In this document: piece by piece, positions 5,368-11,817 of the stretch | Position numbering within the stretch: the stretch's first letter is position 1 | Layout: every line of letters starts with the position of its first letter | Assembly (NCBI GenBank): GCA_023248915.1 | Contig: JAHFDQ010000135.1 | Coordinates: forward strand, 1 to 11,817 | Direction: 5' to 3' | Length of the DNA: 11,817 bases | DNA from: Archangiaceae bacterium | Lineage (GTDB): Bacteria; Myxococcota; Myxococcia; Myxococcales; Myxococcaceae | The notes under the pieces: generated by a model | What the model was told of the DNA's origin: nothing | Seen by the model: the letters and a program-made list of their open reading frames with translations, nothing else | The model's database searches: none | Position numbers and translations under genes: made by a program

Positions 5368-8340
5368 ATGGTTTTCCAGCGAGTCATCTTCGTGCCGTCG
5401 TGGGCTGCCCATCCATTGAGGCCTGGTTTCGCGGCCCTCGCGTTGGCGACCCTGTCGTGCGTGGGAACGGCGACCTCGACGCCCGGGGACTCCAACGGAG
5501 GTGCGACCGACGGCGCGACCGCGGACGCTTCCGTTCCCGACGGGGGCTCTCCTTCGGTCGACGGCGGAAGTCCGCTTCCGAGCGACGGGCCCTTCGTCAA
5601 CGGCCCCTACTCGTCGGACGGCGTGAAGATGGGCGCCGCGCACTGGAGCTTCGTTTCGGGGGACAAGCTCAACCCCAGCGACGCCGCCGACTTCGACGAC
5701 TCCTTCGGATTGCACGCGGGCGCGCTCGTCGGGTATCGCGCCTACTCGAATCAGGGCGGACGGGGCGGCGAGTACTTCCAGATTCAGGGTGGCGACGTCC
5801 TCACCTTCAGCCTCGCCACTCCGGTCGCGGGCACCTACACCTTCCTGACCAGCATCGGCGAGGGTTCCGCCGTGGGCGTGGACACGCTCATCGAGTGTTT
5901 CACCGCCGGAAGCTGGGTCACTCTGGGCACGGCCTCCAACGCCAGCGGAGGCTGGCAGGAGACGCTCTACTCCTTCGACCTGGCCGTTCCGCCCGCGCAG
6001 GCGACGACCCGGTTCCGGATGTCCACCGCCGACGGGGCAACCAAGCTGGTCCAGTGGTCCTTCATCAAGTCGAAGCTGCCCGACAACTTCTCGGCCGACC
6101 CCGTCGACGGCGTCCACCCGCGCTTGCGCTTCACCGAGGCCGGGCGCCTGGTGCTCAAGGCTCGGGTGCAGGGAACCGCCGATCCGGTGCTGTCGTCCCT
6201 GTTCGCGAACCTGTTGACCAAGGCCGGCCAGGTCGACCCGACCGACCCGTACTGGGACACCTTCAAGACGTTCGAGAACCACGACGCTGCCCGGGGCCTG
6301 CTGCAGACGTCGCTGGCCTTTGCCCTCACCGACGACTCGAACCACGCGCAGAAGGCCCGGGACCTGATGGCCAAGGTTTCCGCCTGGCCCATCTGGACGA
6401 CCGACCCGGGGCAGTCGGGCGCGCTCGAGCGCGGAACCGTCACGGCGGCGTTCGCGATTGCGTACGACACCGTCTACGCGACGCTGTCCGCCGCCGACCG
6501 CAATGCCTTCGGGCGCCGGCTGGCTCGCGAGGCCGAGTACCTGGAGGAAATCAGCCGAATCGGCGCGTTCTGGGCGCTCGACCAGCGCGGGAACAACTGG
6601 CGGGGCGTCATCGCCGGCGCCTACGGCCTGGCGGGGATTGCGCTCGACCACTACCTGCCGGCGGCCGACCTCGTCCGCAATGCGGACGGCAAGGCCCGCG
6701 GCCTGGTCGACACGATGTTCGACCCGATCGGAGCCTACGGAGAACCGGTCAGCTACTACGCCTTCGCCCTGGAGCACTGGGTGGAGTTCGCCGAGGCGCT
6801 GAAACTGAACGGCGGCGAGGACCTGTTCCTGTACCACGCGTCGGCCTTCGGCAAGACGGTGTCCTGGTTCCAGAGCGAGCTGTCGCCGAACGGCCAGCGC
6901 CACGGTTCCTTCGGCGACGACGACGACCGCCTGAACCCATTCCCTCCGAACATCCTGGCAATCCTGGGTGCCAAGTACCAGAGCGGGCCGGCGCAGTGGA
7001 TGTTCGGCATCGCCTACCCCGACTCGGCGGCTCTGTCCGCCTACGTCGCCAACGCCTGGCAGGGGCAGTACCTGGAACAGACCGTCACCTACTACCAGCC
7101 GTCCGTGGCGCCGACCGCGCCGGTATTCGACCCGATTGTTTCCAACTGGGTCGACGAGGGGCTGCCGGGAGCGTTCGGGTTCGTCACCTTTCGCACCGGT
7201 TCGGACGCGAACGCCGTCTCGATGATGATGCGGCCCACCGACTCGCAGTCGTTTCACGGCCACGCCGACCAGGGTGCGGTGCTGATTGACGCCTACGGCC
7301 AGCGGTTGACGGACGACTGCGGCAAGTGCGGCCAGTACGGCGACCCGGACATCGACTACTACTCGAACACCTCGTCTCACAACGCGCTGCTCGTCGACGG
7401 AGTCGGACAGTGGCACGAGCAGAACGACTACGTCCCCCTGGGGTCCACCCCGCGCTGGGCCCGGTCGGGCACTGCGTCGTTCGTCACCCGTGACGTGACG
7501 ACCGCCTACGGCTACGGCGGCTGGAATCGAGTTCAGTACGCGCTCCGCCACGCGCTCGTGGTGCGGACGACCGCCAGCCACGGGTACCTGGTTCTGGTGG
7601 ACGACGCCGTCAAGGACACGGCTGTGCACACTTACGACTTGCGGTTTGCCACGCCCGCAGCGAGCACTCCCAACTCGGTGGAAGTCGTCGGCCCCGGCCA
7701 CTACCGGCAGACCGCGCCGGGCGGGGTGGGGCTGGACATCTTCGCGGCCGAACCCGCGAACGGGGTCGCAACCGTCGACCATTACGCCGCCACCAACTCC
7801 CTCTACGCCGCCAACTCGATTCGCCTGCAGAGCTCTTCGCCGCGCGGACTCTTCGTGAACCTGCTCTGGCCGACCTCGCAGGCGCTGGGCGTCGACGCGC
7901 CGAACGTCACCGTCGTCAGCGCCGGACCGCTTTCCGGGTTCCAGGTGAACGGCGACACGATTCTCTTCAACTCGGGTGCAGGCACGGCCCAAACGGGCGG
8001 CGGGGTAACCACCGACGCCGAGGTGCTCTTCGTCCGCGACACCGGCGCCGCGGTCGAGGCCCTGGTCGCGACCCAGGTGACGGACGTGACGGTGGGCGCG
8101 GTGCCCTACCTGCAGGCTTCGGAGCCGGTGAGCGCCGTTTCGCTGGAACTCAGCCAGAATCTGGTGTCTGGCGAAGTCGACCTCGGACGAGCCACGGACC
8201 TGGGGGTGCGGGTGAAGGGGACGGTCCTGTCAGTGACCTGGACCGGCGCCGGCAGCCCGTCGTTCTCACAGGCGAACGGGCTGGCGAACGTCACCGGCAT
8301 CAGTGGGCGAGGAGTGCTGACGGTGGCCACCAGCGGCTAG
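5368..8340 (+). CDS. Heparinase II/III-family polysaccharide lyase, putative lipoprotein
   Basis: Likely cleaves an acidic polysaccharide by beta-elimination outside the cell; the substrate cannot be told. 990 residues from ATG 5368, which has GGAGG 12 bp upstream and is followed by a signal sequence; the frame is open to 5167, but that part is not protein-like. The signal ends in ALATLSC, a lipobox-like cysteine (imperfect: Thr at -3), then an Asp/Gly/Ser/Pro-rich linker typical of myxobacterial surface lipoproteins. Residues about 80-240 form a beta-rich, carbohydrate-binding-like domain. From HPRLRF (about 250) an alpha-toroid begins, with NNWRGV (409-414) and GEPVSYY (458-464). The C-terminal beta-sheet domain has HGHADQG (630-636) and SSHNALLVDG (669-678), both characteristic of the family. 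Asn409/410, a Tyr at 463/464 and His630 or His632 are candidate catalytic residues by analogy. It stands alone, with no sulfatase, transporter or regulator beside it. Confidence 0.9.
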   Translation: MVFQRVIFVPSWAAHPLRPGFAALALATLSCVGTATSTPGDSNGGATDGATADASVPDGGSPSVDGGSPLPSDGPFVNGPYSSDGVKMGAAHWSFVSGDKLNPSDAADFDDSFGLHAGALVGYRAYSNQGGRGGEYFQIQGGDVLTFSLATPVAGTYTFLTSIGEGSAVGVDTLIECFTAGSWVTLGTASNASGGWQETLYSFDLAVPPAQATTRFRMSTADGATKLVQWSFIKSKLPDNFSADPVDGVHPRLRFTEAGRLVLKARVQGTADPVLSSLFANLLTKAGQVDPTDPYWDTFKTFENHDAARGLLQTSLAFALTDDSNHAQKARDLMAKVSAWPIWTTDPGQSGALERGTVTAAFAIAYDTVYATLSAADRNAFGRRLAREAEYLEEISRIGAFWALDQRGNNWRGVIAGAYGLAGIALDHYLPAADLVRNADGKARGLVDTMFDPIGAYGEPVSYYAFALEHWVEFAEALKLNGGEDLFLYHASAFGKTVSWFQSELSPNGQRHGSFGDDDDRLNPFPPNILAILGAKYQSGPAQWMFGIAYPDSAALSAYVANAWQGQYLEQTVTYYQPSVAPTAPVFDPIVSNWVDEGLPGAFGFVTFRTGSDANAVSMMMRPTDSQSFHGHADQGAVLIDAYGQRLTDDCGKCGQYGDPDIDYYSNTSSHNALLVDGVGQWHEQNDYVPLGSTPRWARSGTASFVTRDVTTAYGYGGWNRVQYALRHALVVRTTASHGYLVLVDDAVKDTAVHTYDLRFATPAASTPNSVEVVGPGHYRQTAPGGVGLDIFAAEPANGVATVDHYAATNSLYAANSIRLQSSSPRGLFVNLLWPTSQALGVDAPNVTVVSAGPLSGFQVNGDTILFNSGAGTAQTGGGVTTDAEVLFVRDTGAAVEALVATQVTDVTVGAVPYLQASEPVSAVSLELSQNLVSGEVDLGRATDLGVRVKGTVLSVTWTGAGSPSFSQANGLANVTGISGRGVLTVATSG

Positions 8341-8358
8341 ACGCCGAATGGGCGGGAC

Positions 8359-8413
8359 TCGCGATACCCTGTCGGCCGGGTTCGTCGAATGAGGCCCCAA
8401 TTCCTCCTTGCCG
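8359..8413 (+). repeat. 55-bp direct repeat, right copy flanking the lyase gene
   Basis: Begins 19 bp after the lyase stop codon; pairs with 5206-5260 (six mismatches). No inverted symmetry or T-run that would make it a terminator. Confidence 0.85.
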
Positions 8414-8487
8414 TTTGAGGACCGCGCGACAGCAAGTCGGAAGCAGCTCAAGCTCGGCGAGCGGACCCCCGGCGGAGGCCTACGTTG

Positions 8488-9636
8488 TCAGCCCATACCC
8501 TTCTGGTAGCGACCCTCGGTTCGTGCAAACTCGAGTAGCGGGCTCGTCAACTCGACGCCCTGGCTCGACCGCCGCGACTTCAACGCGGCCACGACCTGCG
8601 TCGCGTACGCTGGCTTCAGTCGCTCGAGGTAGTACCGCAACGATCGACTCGGCTGGTCGTCCGCCAGCTTCGCTTCTACCAACTCGTGGACTTCGCGGTT
8701 GCGAAGCACCACGAAATCAACCTCACGTCCCTCCTTGTCGCGCAGATAGCGCAACTCCCACGCGAAGCCGTCGCGGTCCTGCAGAAACTGAATGCGCTTG
8801 AGCAAATGGGTCGCGACGAGGTTCTCAAATCGCGCCCCTTCGTCACCGAGCACATCTCCGTTGTCGAAGAAGTACACCCGCGGGGGCTTTTGAATCGCGC
8901 GCGGCAGACTGCGCGTGTACGGCCGCACGACGAAGACGGCGTACATCCGCTCGAGAACCTCGAGCCAATGGGTCAGGGTCTTCGGCGCCACCTGCAGGTC
9001 GAGGGCGATGTTCGACAGGACGACCGGACTGCCGACCCTTTCGCGCAGGGCCGACACGAACAGGGCAAGGGTTTGTAGATCGCGCACCGGCTCGAGGTCG
9101 CGCACGTCGTCTCTGAGCACCCGGTCCCACCGTTCTTGTCTCCAACGCCGCGCCTCGCGTTCGTCGCCGTCGAGGAAGGGCTCGGGGAAACCGCCCACCC
9201 GCATCAGCCTCTGGAACGCTTCCGCCGGCGTCATTCGAGGTGGCCGTTCGTCGAGCCCCATCGGGTGAAGGCGCCAATAGTGGTACCGGCCCAGCAGCGA
9301 GTCACCGCCCCGGCGGTAGACATCGAGGCGCGCGCTCCCCGTCACGAGAAAGCGGTGTCGGTGACCGGTGACGTCGTGCTGGCCCTTCAGCCAGTTCTTC
9401 CAGCGGGGGAACTTGTGCAACTCGTCCAAGACGACCAACCGGGCGTCGTCGCTCCAGGCCCGCTTCAAGATGGCCCGGCGGTGTTCGTCAAAGTCCCAAT
9501 TGAAGTAGGCCGAGCTCTTGAACCGACCCATCAACGCCCGCGCCAGGGTCGTCTTGCCGCACTGTCGGGGGCCGCCGACGAAGACCATCTTCTTCTTCAG
9601 ATCGGCGACGAGGTGCGGGGCGAGGTAGCGAGGCAT
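8488..9636 (-). CDS. AAA+ ATPase, AAA_14 / DUF4143 type
   Basis: Cytoplasmic P-loop ATPase of a family widespread in bacteria and often found in mobile or accessory regions; biological role unsettled. 382 residues from ATG 9636. Walker A is GGPRQCGKTT (21-30), Walker B LVVLDELH (67-74), and VTGSARLD (98-105) is the sensor-like segment. The C-terminal DUF4143 half runs from about 190 to the end, including a winged-helix-like part (SNIALDLQVAPKTLTHWLEV) and EVDFVV...ELVEAK (305-323), the usual PD-(D/E)xK-nuclease-like remnant (D307, E321, K323). The frame is open upstream to 9882, but that overlaps other sequence and the palindromes; MPRYLAPHL is the standard N-terminus of the family. No clear Shine-Dalgarno: the 30-bp palindrome abuts the start codon, suggesting direct regulation there. 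Converges with the lyase gene. Confidence 0.93.
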   Translation of the reverse strand: MPRYLAPHLVADLKKKMVFVGGPRQCGKTTLARALMGRFKSSAYFNWDFDEHRRAILKRAWSDDARLVVLDELHKFPRWKNWLKGQHDVTGHRHRFLVTGSARLDVYRRGGDSLLGRYHYWRLHPMGLDERPPRMTPAEAFQRLMRVGGFPEPFLDGDEREARRWRQERWDRVLRDDVRDLEPVRDLQTLALFVSALRERVGSPVVLSNIALDLQVAPKTLTHWLEVLERMYAVFVVRPYTRSLPRAIQKPPRVYFFDNGDVLGDEGARFENLVATHLLKRIQFLQDRDGFAWELRYLRDKEGREVDFVVLRNREVHELVEAKLADDQPSRSLRYYLERLKPAYATQVVAALKSRRSSQGVELTSPLLEFARTEGRYQKGMG

Positions 9637-9666
9637 GTCTGTTTGTACCTGAAGGTATAAACAGAC
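9637..9666. promoter_or_regulatory. Palindrome touching the ATPase start codon (operator 1)
   Basis: Arms GTCTGTTTGTACC and GGTATAAACAGAC, 13 bp each with one mismatch, separated by TGAA. Immediately upstream of the ATPase ATG on the minus strand. As DNA it fits a dimeric repressor site; as RNA it would fold the start region into a hairpin. The half-site TTGTACC-N4-GGTA(C/T)AA is shared with operator 2. Confidence 0.6.
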
Positions 9667-9674
9667 TAGTCCAA

Positions 9675-9692
9675 TTGTACCCATGGGTACAA
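9675..9692. promoter_or_regulatory. Perfect 18-bp palindrome upstream of the ATPase gene (operator 2)
   Basis: TTGTACCCATGGGTACAA, perfect twofold symmetry, the same TTGTACC-N4-GGTACAA layout as operator 1. Centres are 32 bp apart, about three helical turns, so bound proteins would face the same side. On the minus strand it overlaps a possible promoter, TTCGAC - 16 bp - TACAAT, which is a weak prediction. Confidence 0.6.
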
Positions 9693-9749
9693 ACAGTCGA
9701 AGGTCGAGCGAGCCGCGCGCTTCACCTCGAGAGCGGCGCGGTGGTCGGG

Positions 9750-9878
9750 TCACGGCACCCGGTAGGTGAGCCAGGTGTCGACGTCGCCGCAGTGCTTGCC
9801 ACGCACCACCACCAAGTAATCGCCGGCGGGAAGCGTCGGCACCGCGCCCTCGAAGCGGTCGCGCGAGCTCGAATACCG
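9750..9878 (-). pseudogene. 3' remnant of a probable exported-protein gene
   Basis: A 42-codon open stretch ending in TGA 9750-9752, too short to be an intact gene of its kind. It contains DRFEGAVPTLPAGDYLVVV and GKHCGDVDTWLTYRVP, the look of the last strands of a secreted beta-sandwich (PPC-like 'PAGxYxVxV' pattern). The frame is closed upstream by a stop at 9879-9881, just beyond the end of the transpeptidase gene, and no start codon with a ribosome-binding site is seen. Interpreted as a gene end left by deletion or rearrangement; homology is by eye only. Confidence 0.5.
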
Positions 9879-9895
9879 TCACCCGAGCGTGCGCC

Positions 9896-10855
9896 CTACG
9901 AGTTCGGCGGACCCGCGATGTGCGACACCGTGCCCAACTCTCCGCTCGCGTAGCCGAACAGGTACTCTCGTCCCGCGTCCGTCGGCCGGTCCTGCACGTT
10001 GGCCGTCGCGTATGCCGCCGCGAGCTGCGCCGAAAGGGCCCGGTCGCGGTTGATGGTGACGTCGGTGCCCGCCTCGGCCCACTTCTCGCCGACCTCCAGA
10101 ATGTTCGAGCCGCTCATGCGCAAGCAGCCGTGCGACGCGGCGTGGCCGAGCTCGGGCTCTTCCTTCGGCGGAATACCGTGGATGTACTCGGAGTACTGAC
10201 CGAACGAGAGCTTGAGGATTCCCATCGGGTTATCGATGCCGGGCGGAACAGGGGTGGAATTCTTCACCCACGAGCTGTTCGGCGGGTTCCACGGCTGGCG
10301 CGGCAGCACGTCCTGAATCTTGAAATGGTCGCCCCGGGTGGGGAACTCCGCGCGTCCCGGCGAGGTGAGGTACCGCGCCTGCACCTGGTCGTTCTTCCCG
10401 AGCACGTACAGCCGCGTCTTGGTCGGGTCGGAGATGTCCGCCACGATGCGGAAAGCGCCCTTCTTGCTTCCCGGCAGCGAAGCGTTCGCCTTGACCTTGG
10501 AGATCTGCGCGGCCGACGCCACGTCGAGCGCCTGGAGGGTGTTCGCATCGAGCACGCCGCTCTGCGCCAGGTTAGCGGAGGCTTGAAACGCCTTGATCGA
10601 CGCCTCGGTGCCGCGTCCAAACGCGCCATCGATGCCCTTGCGGAGGCTGATGAACCCCAACGAGTACAGGGCGGTCTGCACCGTCTTCACCGAGTCACTC
10701 TTCGGAGCGCCCCGGGCGATGGGGCTTGCGCTTCCGGCTGCCAGCTTGCGCAGCGTCTCGTCATTCGCGAAGGCACGGCAGCCCAGGTTCGCCGAGGTGC
10801 CACTTCCGCCCGTGACGCCCGCTGTCCCACGCGCTCCACCGATTGGTCCAGGCAT
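9896..10855 (-). CDS. L,D-transpeptidase (YkuD) with peptidoglycan-binding domain
   Basis: Predicted to act on peptidoglycan, either forming 3-3 cross-links or attaching proteins (family knowledge). 319 residues. ATG 10855 is firm: GGGGAG lies 7 bp upstream and an in-frame TGA directly precedes the ATG. Residues about 55-90 form a PG_binding_1 domain (VKTVQTALYSLGF, IDGAFGRGTEASIKAFQ). The YkuD domain covers about 136-270, with IHG (225-227, H226) and SHGCLRM (241-247), where C244 is the catalytic cysteine with H242 nearby. The N-terminus (MPGPIGGARGTAGVTGGSG) is Gly-rich and has no signal peptide or membrane segment, odd for an enzyme of the cell wall. Starts 88 bp after the end of the DUF6600-type gene on the same strand, so the two may be co-transcribed. 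Confidence 0.92.
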   Translation of the reverse strand: MPGPIGGARGTAGVTGGSGTSANLGCRAFANDETLRKLAAGSASPIARGAPKSDSVKTVQTALYSLGFISLRKGIDGAFGRGTEASIKAFQASANLAQSGVLDANTLQALDVASAAQISKVKANASLPGSKKGAFRIVADISDPTKTRLYVLGKNDQVQARYLTSPGRAEFPTRGDHFKIQDVLPRQPWNPPNSSWVKNSTPVPPGIDNPMGILKLSFGQYSEYIHGIPPKEEPELGHAASHGCLRMSGSNILEVGEKWAEAGTDVTINRDRALSAQLAAAYATANVQDRPTDAGREYLFGYASGELGTVSHIAGPPNS

Positions 10856-10943
10856 TCAGCCACTCCCCAGTGAAAGATGAATGGAAGACCCTGGAGATTA
10901 CGAGGGCCCGGACATGAAAGCACGGGACTTGTCGTTCGGGCCG

Positions 10944-11678
10944 CTACCGGCCTCCCCGCCCGGGCCGGCGCCTACCGGGCTCGTACCGGTGGGGAACCGC
11001 GCCGTGCATGGGCACCCGGGGAACGGAGTGGCGCAGCAGCCGCTCGAAGTGGCGCGCGGGAGGCGACAAGTAGAAGCCGAGCCGGGGCAGGCCAGCGAAG
11101 TAGGTGCCCCGGAGCGCCAACTCGAGGCGGGGCACCGGCACCAGGAAGCTGGGGCTGAGCAACTGGTCGAACACCGCCGCGCCCACCGCGACCCAGACGC
11201 CGGGGGCTTCGTAGTAGGCCGCCGGCAACCCCGCCGGCCCCATCGGAGCCCAGGCGACGTACCCGCCGCTGTACCGCCAAGTGACCCAGGCCGGCGCCCA
11301 CTCGTAGCCCGGAATCCACAACCAGCCGTACGCCGGGGTGAGCACCCAGCGGCCGTAGTGGAAGGTCGCCCATGCCCACGGTTCGTCGCTGGCGAAGGTC
11401 CAGCCTTCCTCGGTGAAGACCCAGCGCCCATTCGAGTACGGGCGCCACCCCCAACCAGCGCCTGTCGGGGACCAGGCGAGCCCCTGTTCGGGCGTGCGCA
11501 ACCAGCGGCCGAAGGGCTCGAGCGCCGCCTGAAACGTCTCGAGCGTCGGCAGGACGGCGTCGGAAGGCGGGTCCCGGAGTGGACGCTGCTCGACCGGCGG
11601 CGGAGCGGGTTCCTCGCCGAGCGCGGCGGAGGCGACGCCGAGGCTCAAGCAGACGCGAAGGACAAGTGAGCGCACCAT
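10944..11678 (-). CDS. Secreted Trp-rich YxGRW protein (DUF6600-like)
   Basis: Envelope protein of unknown function, common in myxobacteria and related groups. 244 residues. ATG 11678 is preceded by AGGAGG 7 bp upstream and followed by a signal peptide (MVRSLVLRVCLSLGVASAAL, cleavage likely near GEEP). The frame continues upstream to 11747, but the ribosome-binding site and signal peptide decide for 11678. Core of aromatic repeats: FGRWLRTPEQGLAWSP (56-71), YSNGRWVFTEEGWTFAS (81-97), HYGRWVLTPAYGWLWIPG (108-124), RYSGGYVAWAPM (135-146). The tail is Arg/Pro/Gly-rich. No catalytic motif. Confidence 0.88.
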   Translation of the reverse strand: MVRSLVLRVCLSLGVASAALGEEPAPPPVEQRPLRDPPSDAVLPTLETFQAALEPFGRWLRTPEQGLAWSPTGAGWGWRPYSNGRWVFTEEGWTFASDEPWAWATFHYGRWVLTPAYGWLWIPGYEWAPAWVTWRYSGGYVAWAPMGPAGLPAAYYEAPGVWVAVGAAVFDQLLSPSFLVPVPRLELALRGTYFAGLPRLGFYLSPPARHFERLLRHSVPRVPMHGAVPHRYEPGRRRPGRGGR

Positions 11679-11817
11679 GGGAGCACCTCCTCGACCTGAA
11701 CCTGGCCAGGCCGAGACAAAAGATGCGCGCGGCCGAACTCCGTGCAAGGGAAAATGCGCTCGCGCGCCCGCGCGATTCCGGGCAAGCCGCGGCGGGACTT
11801 GGCGGTAAGGTTCGAGG
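11679..11817 (-). other. Upstream region of the DUF6600-like gene
   Basis: Should hold the promoter of the minus-strand pair. TTGCAC near 11744-11749 could be a -35 box, but no good -10 box lies at the right distance. A 10-bp palindrome CCTGGCCAGG sits at 11701-11710. No coding sequence is supported. Confidence 0.3.

Noticed and set aside
5359..7992. Very long minus-strand open frame (877 codons) opposite the lyase
   Set aside because: Composition is Arg/Gly/Val-rich with no motif; antisense shadow of a well-supported lyase gene.
10911..10943. GGCCCG...CGGGCC inverted repeat between the DUF6600-like and transpeptidase genes
   Set aside because: The loop is far too long and there is no T-run for a terminator.
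1..11817. CRISPR array, tRNA, rRNA or complete insertion sequence
   Set aside because: Looked for; no regularly spaced repeats, cloverleaf, rRNA-like sequence or transposase was seen.

Overview
The window is G+C-rich DNA (about 70% in the core genes). Its gene content fits a myxobacterium (Myxococcota): an ECF sigma factor with a zinc-binding anti-sigma, a secreted lipoprotein with an Asp/Gly/Ser-rich linker, a DUF6600-type Trp-rich protein and an L,D-transpeptidase without a leader. The assignment to a taxon is inferred from style, not from any marker gene.

Layout. (1) Positions 1-1491, plus strand: the C-terminal three quarters of a Kup-type K+ transporter, cut by the window edge. (2) 1558-2693: an ECF sigma factor overlapping its anti-sigma by 4 bp (ATGA). 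(3) 2694-4532: an accessory patch with visibly lower G+C, read mainly on the minus strand. It holds three intact small genes joined by ATGA overlaps (4035 down to 2952), a 55-codon ORF and a frameshifted gene remnant upstream of them. The first coupled gene has motifs resembling Tse2-like ADP-ribosyltransferase toxins, and the second is a small helical protein. A toxin/immunity-like module is a hypothesis only. (4) 4533-5148: a second copy, about 96% identical, of the end of the sigma gene plus the whole anti-sigma gene. The accessory patch therefore sits between two direct copies of 616 bp. (5) 5368-8340: a large heparinase II/III-type polysaccharide lyase lipoprotein, flanked by two direct copies of a different 55-bp repeat.

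(6) 8488-9636, minus strand: an AAA+ ATPase of the AAA_14/DUF4143 type, preceded by two nearly perfect palindromes of identical architecture that look like an operator pair. (7) 9750-9878: a 42-codon minus-strand remnant of what looks like the end of an exported protein. (8) 9896-10855 and 10944-11678, minus strand: an L,D-transpeptidase with a peptidoglycan-binding domain and no signal peptide, downstream of a secreted Trp-rich DUF6600-type protein.

How it fits together. The sigma/anti-sigma pair is a typical membrane-linked stress switch. The lyase, the DUF6600-type protein and the transpeptidase are envelope or extracellular proteins but do not form one pathway. The duplications, gene remnants, flanking repeats and lower-G+C insert show a locus that has been rearranged. 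The parts least explained by known families are the coupled minus-strand cassette and the double operator before the ATPase gene. All calls are by reading the sequence; no database search was run.
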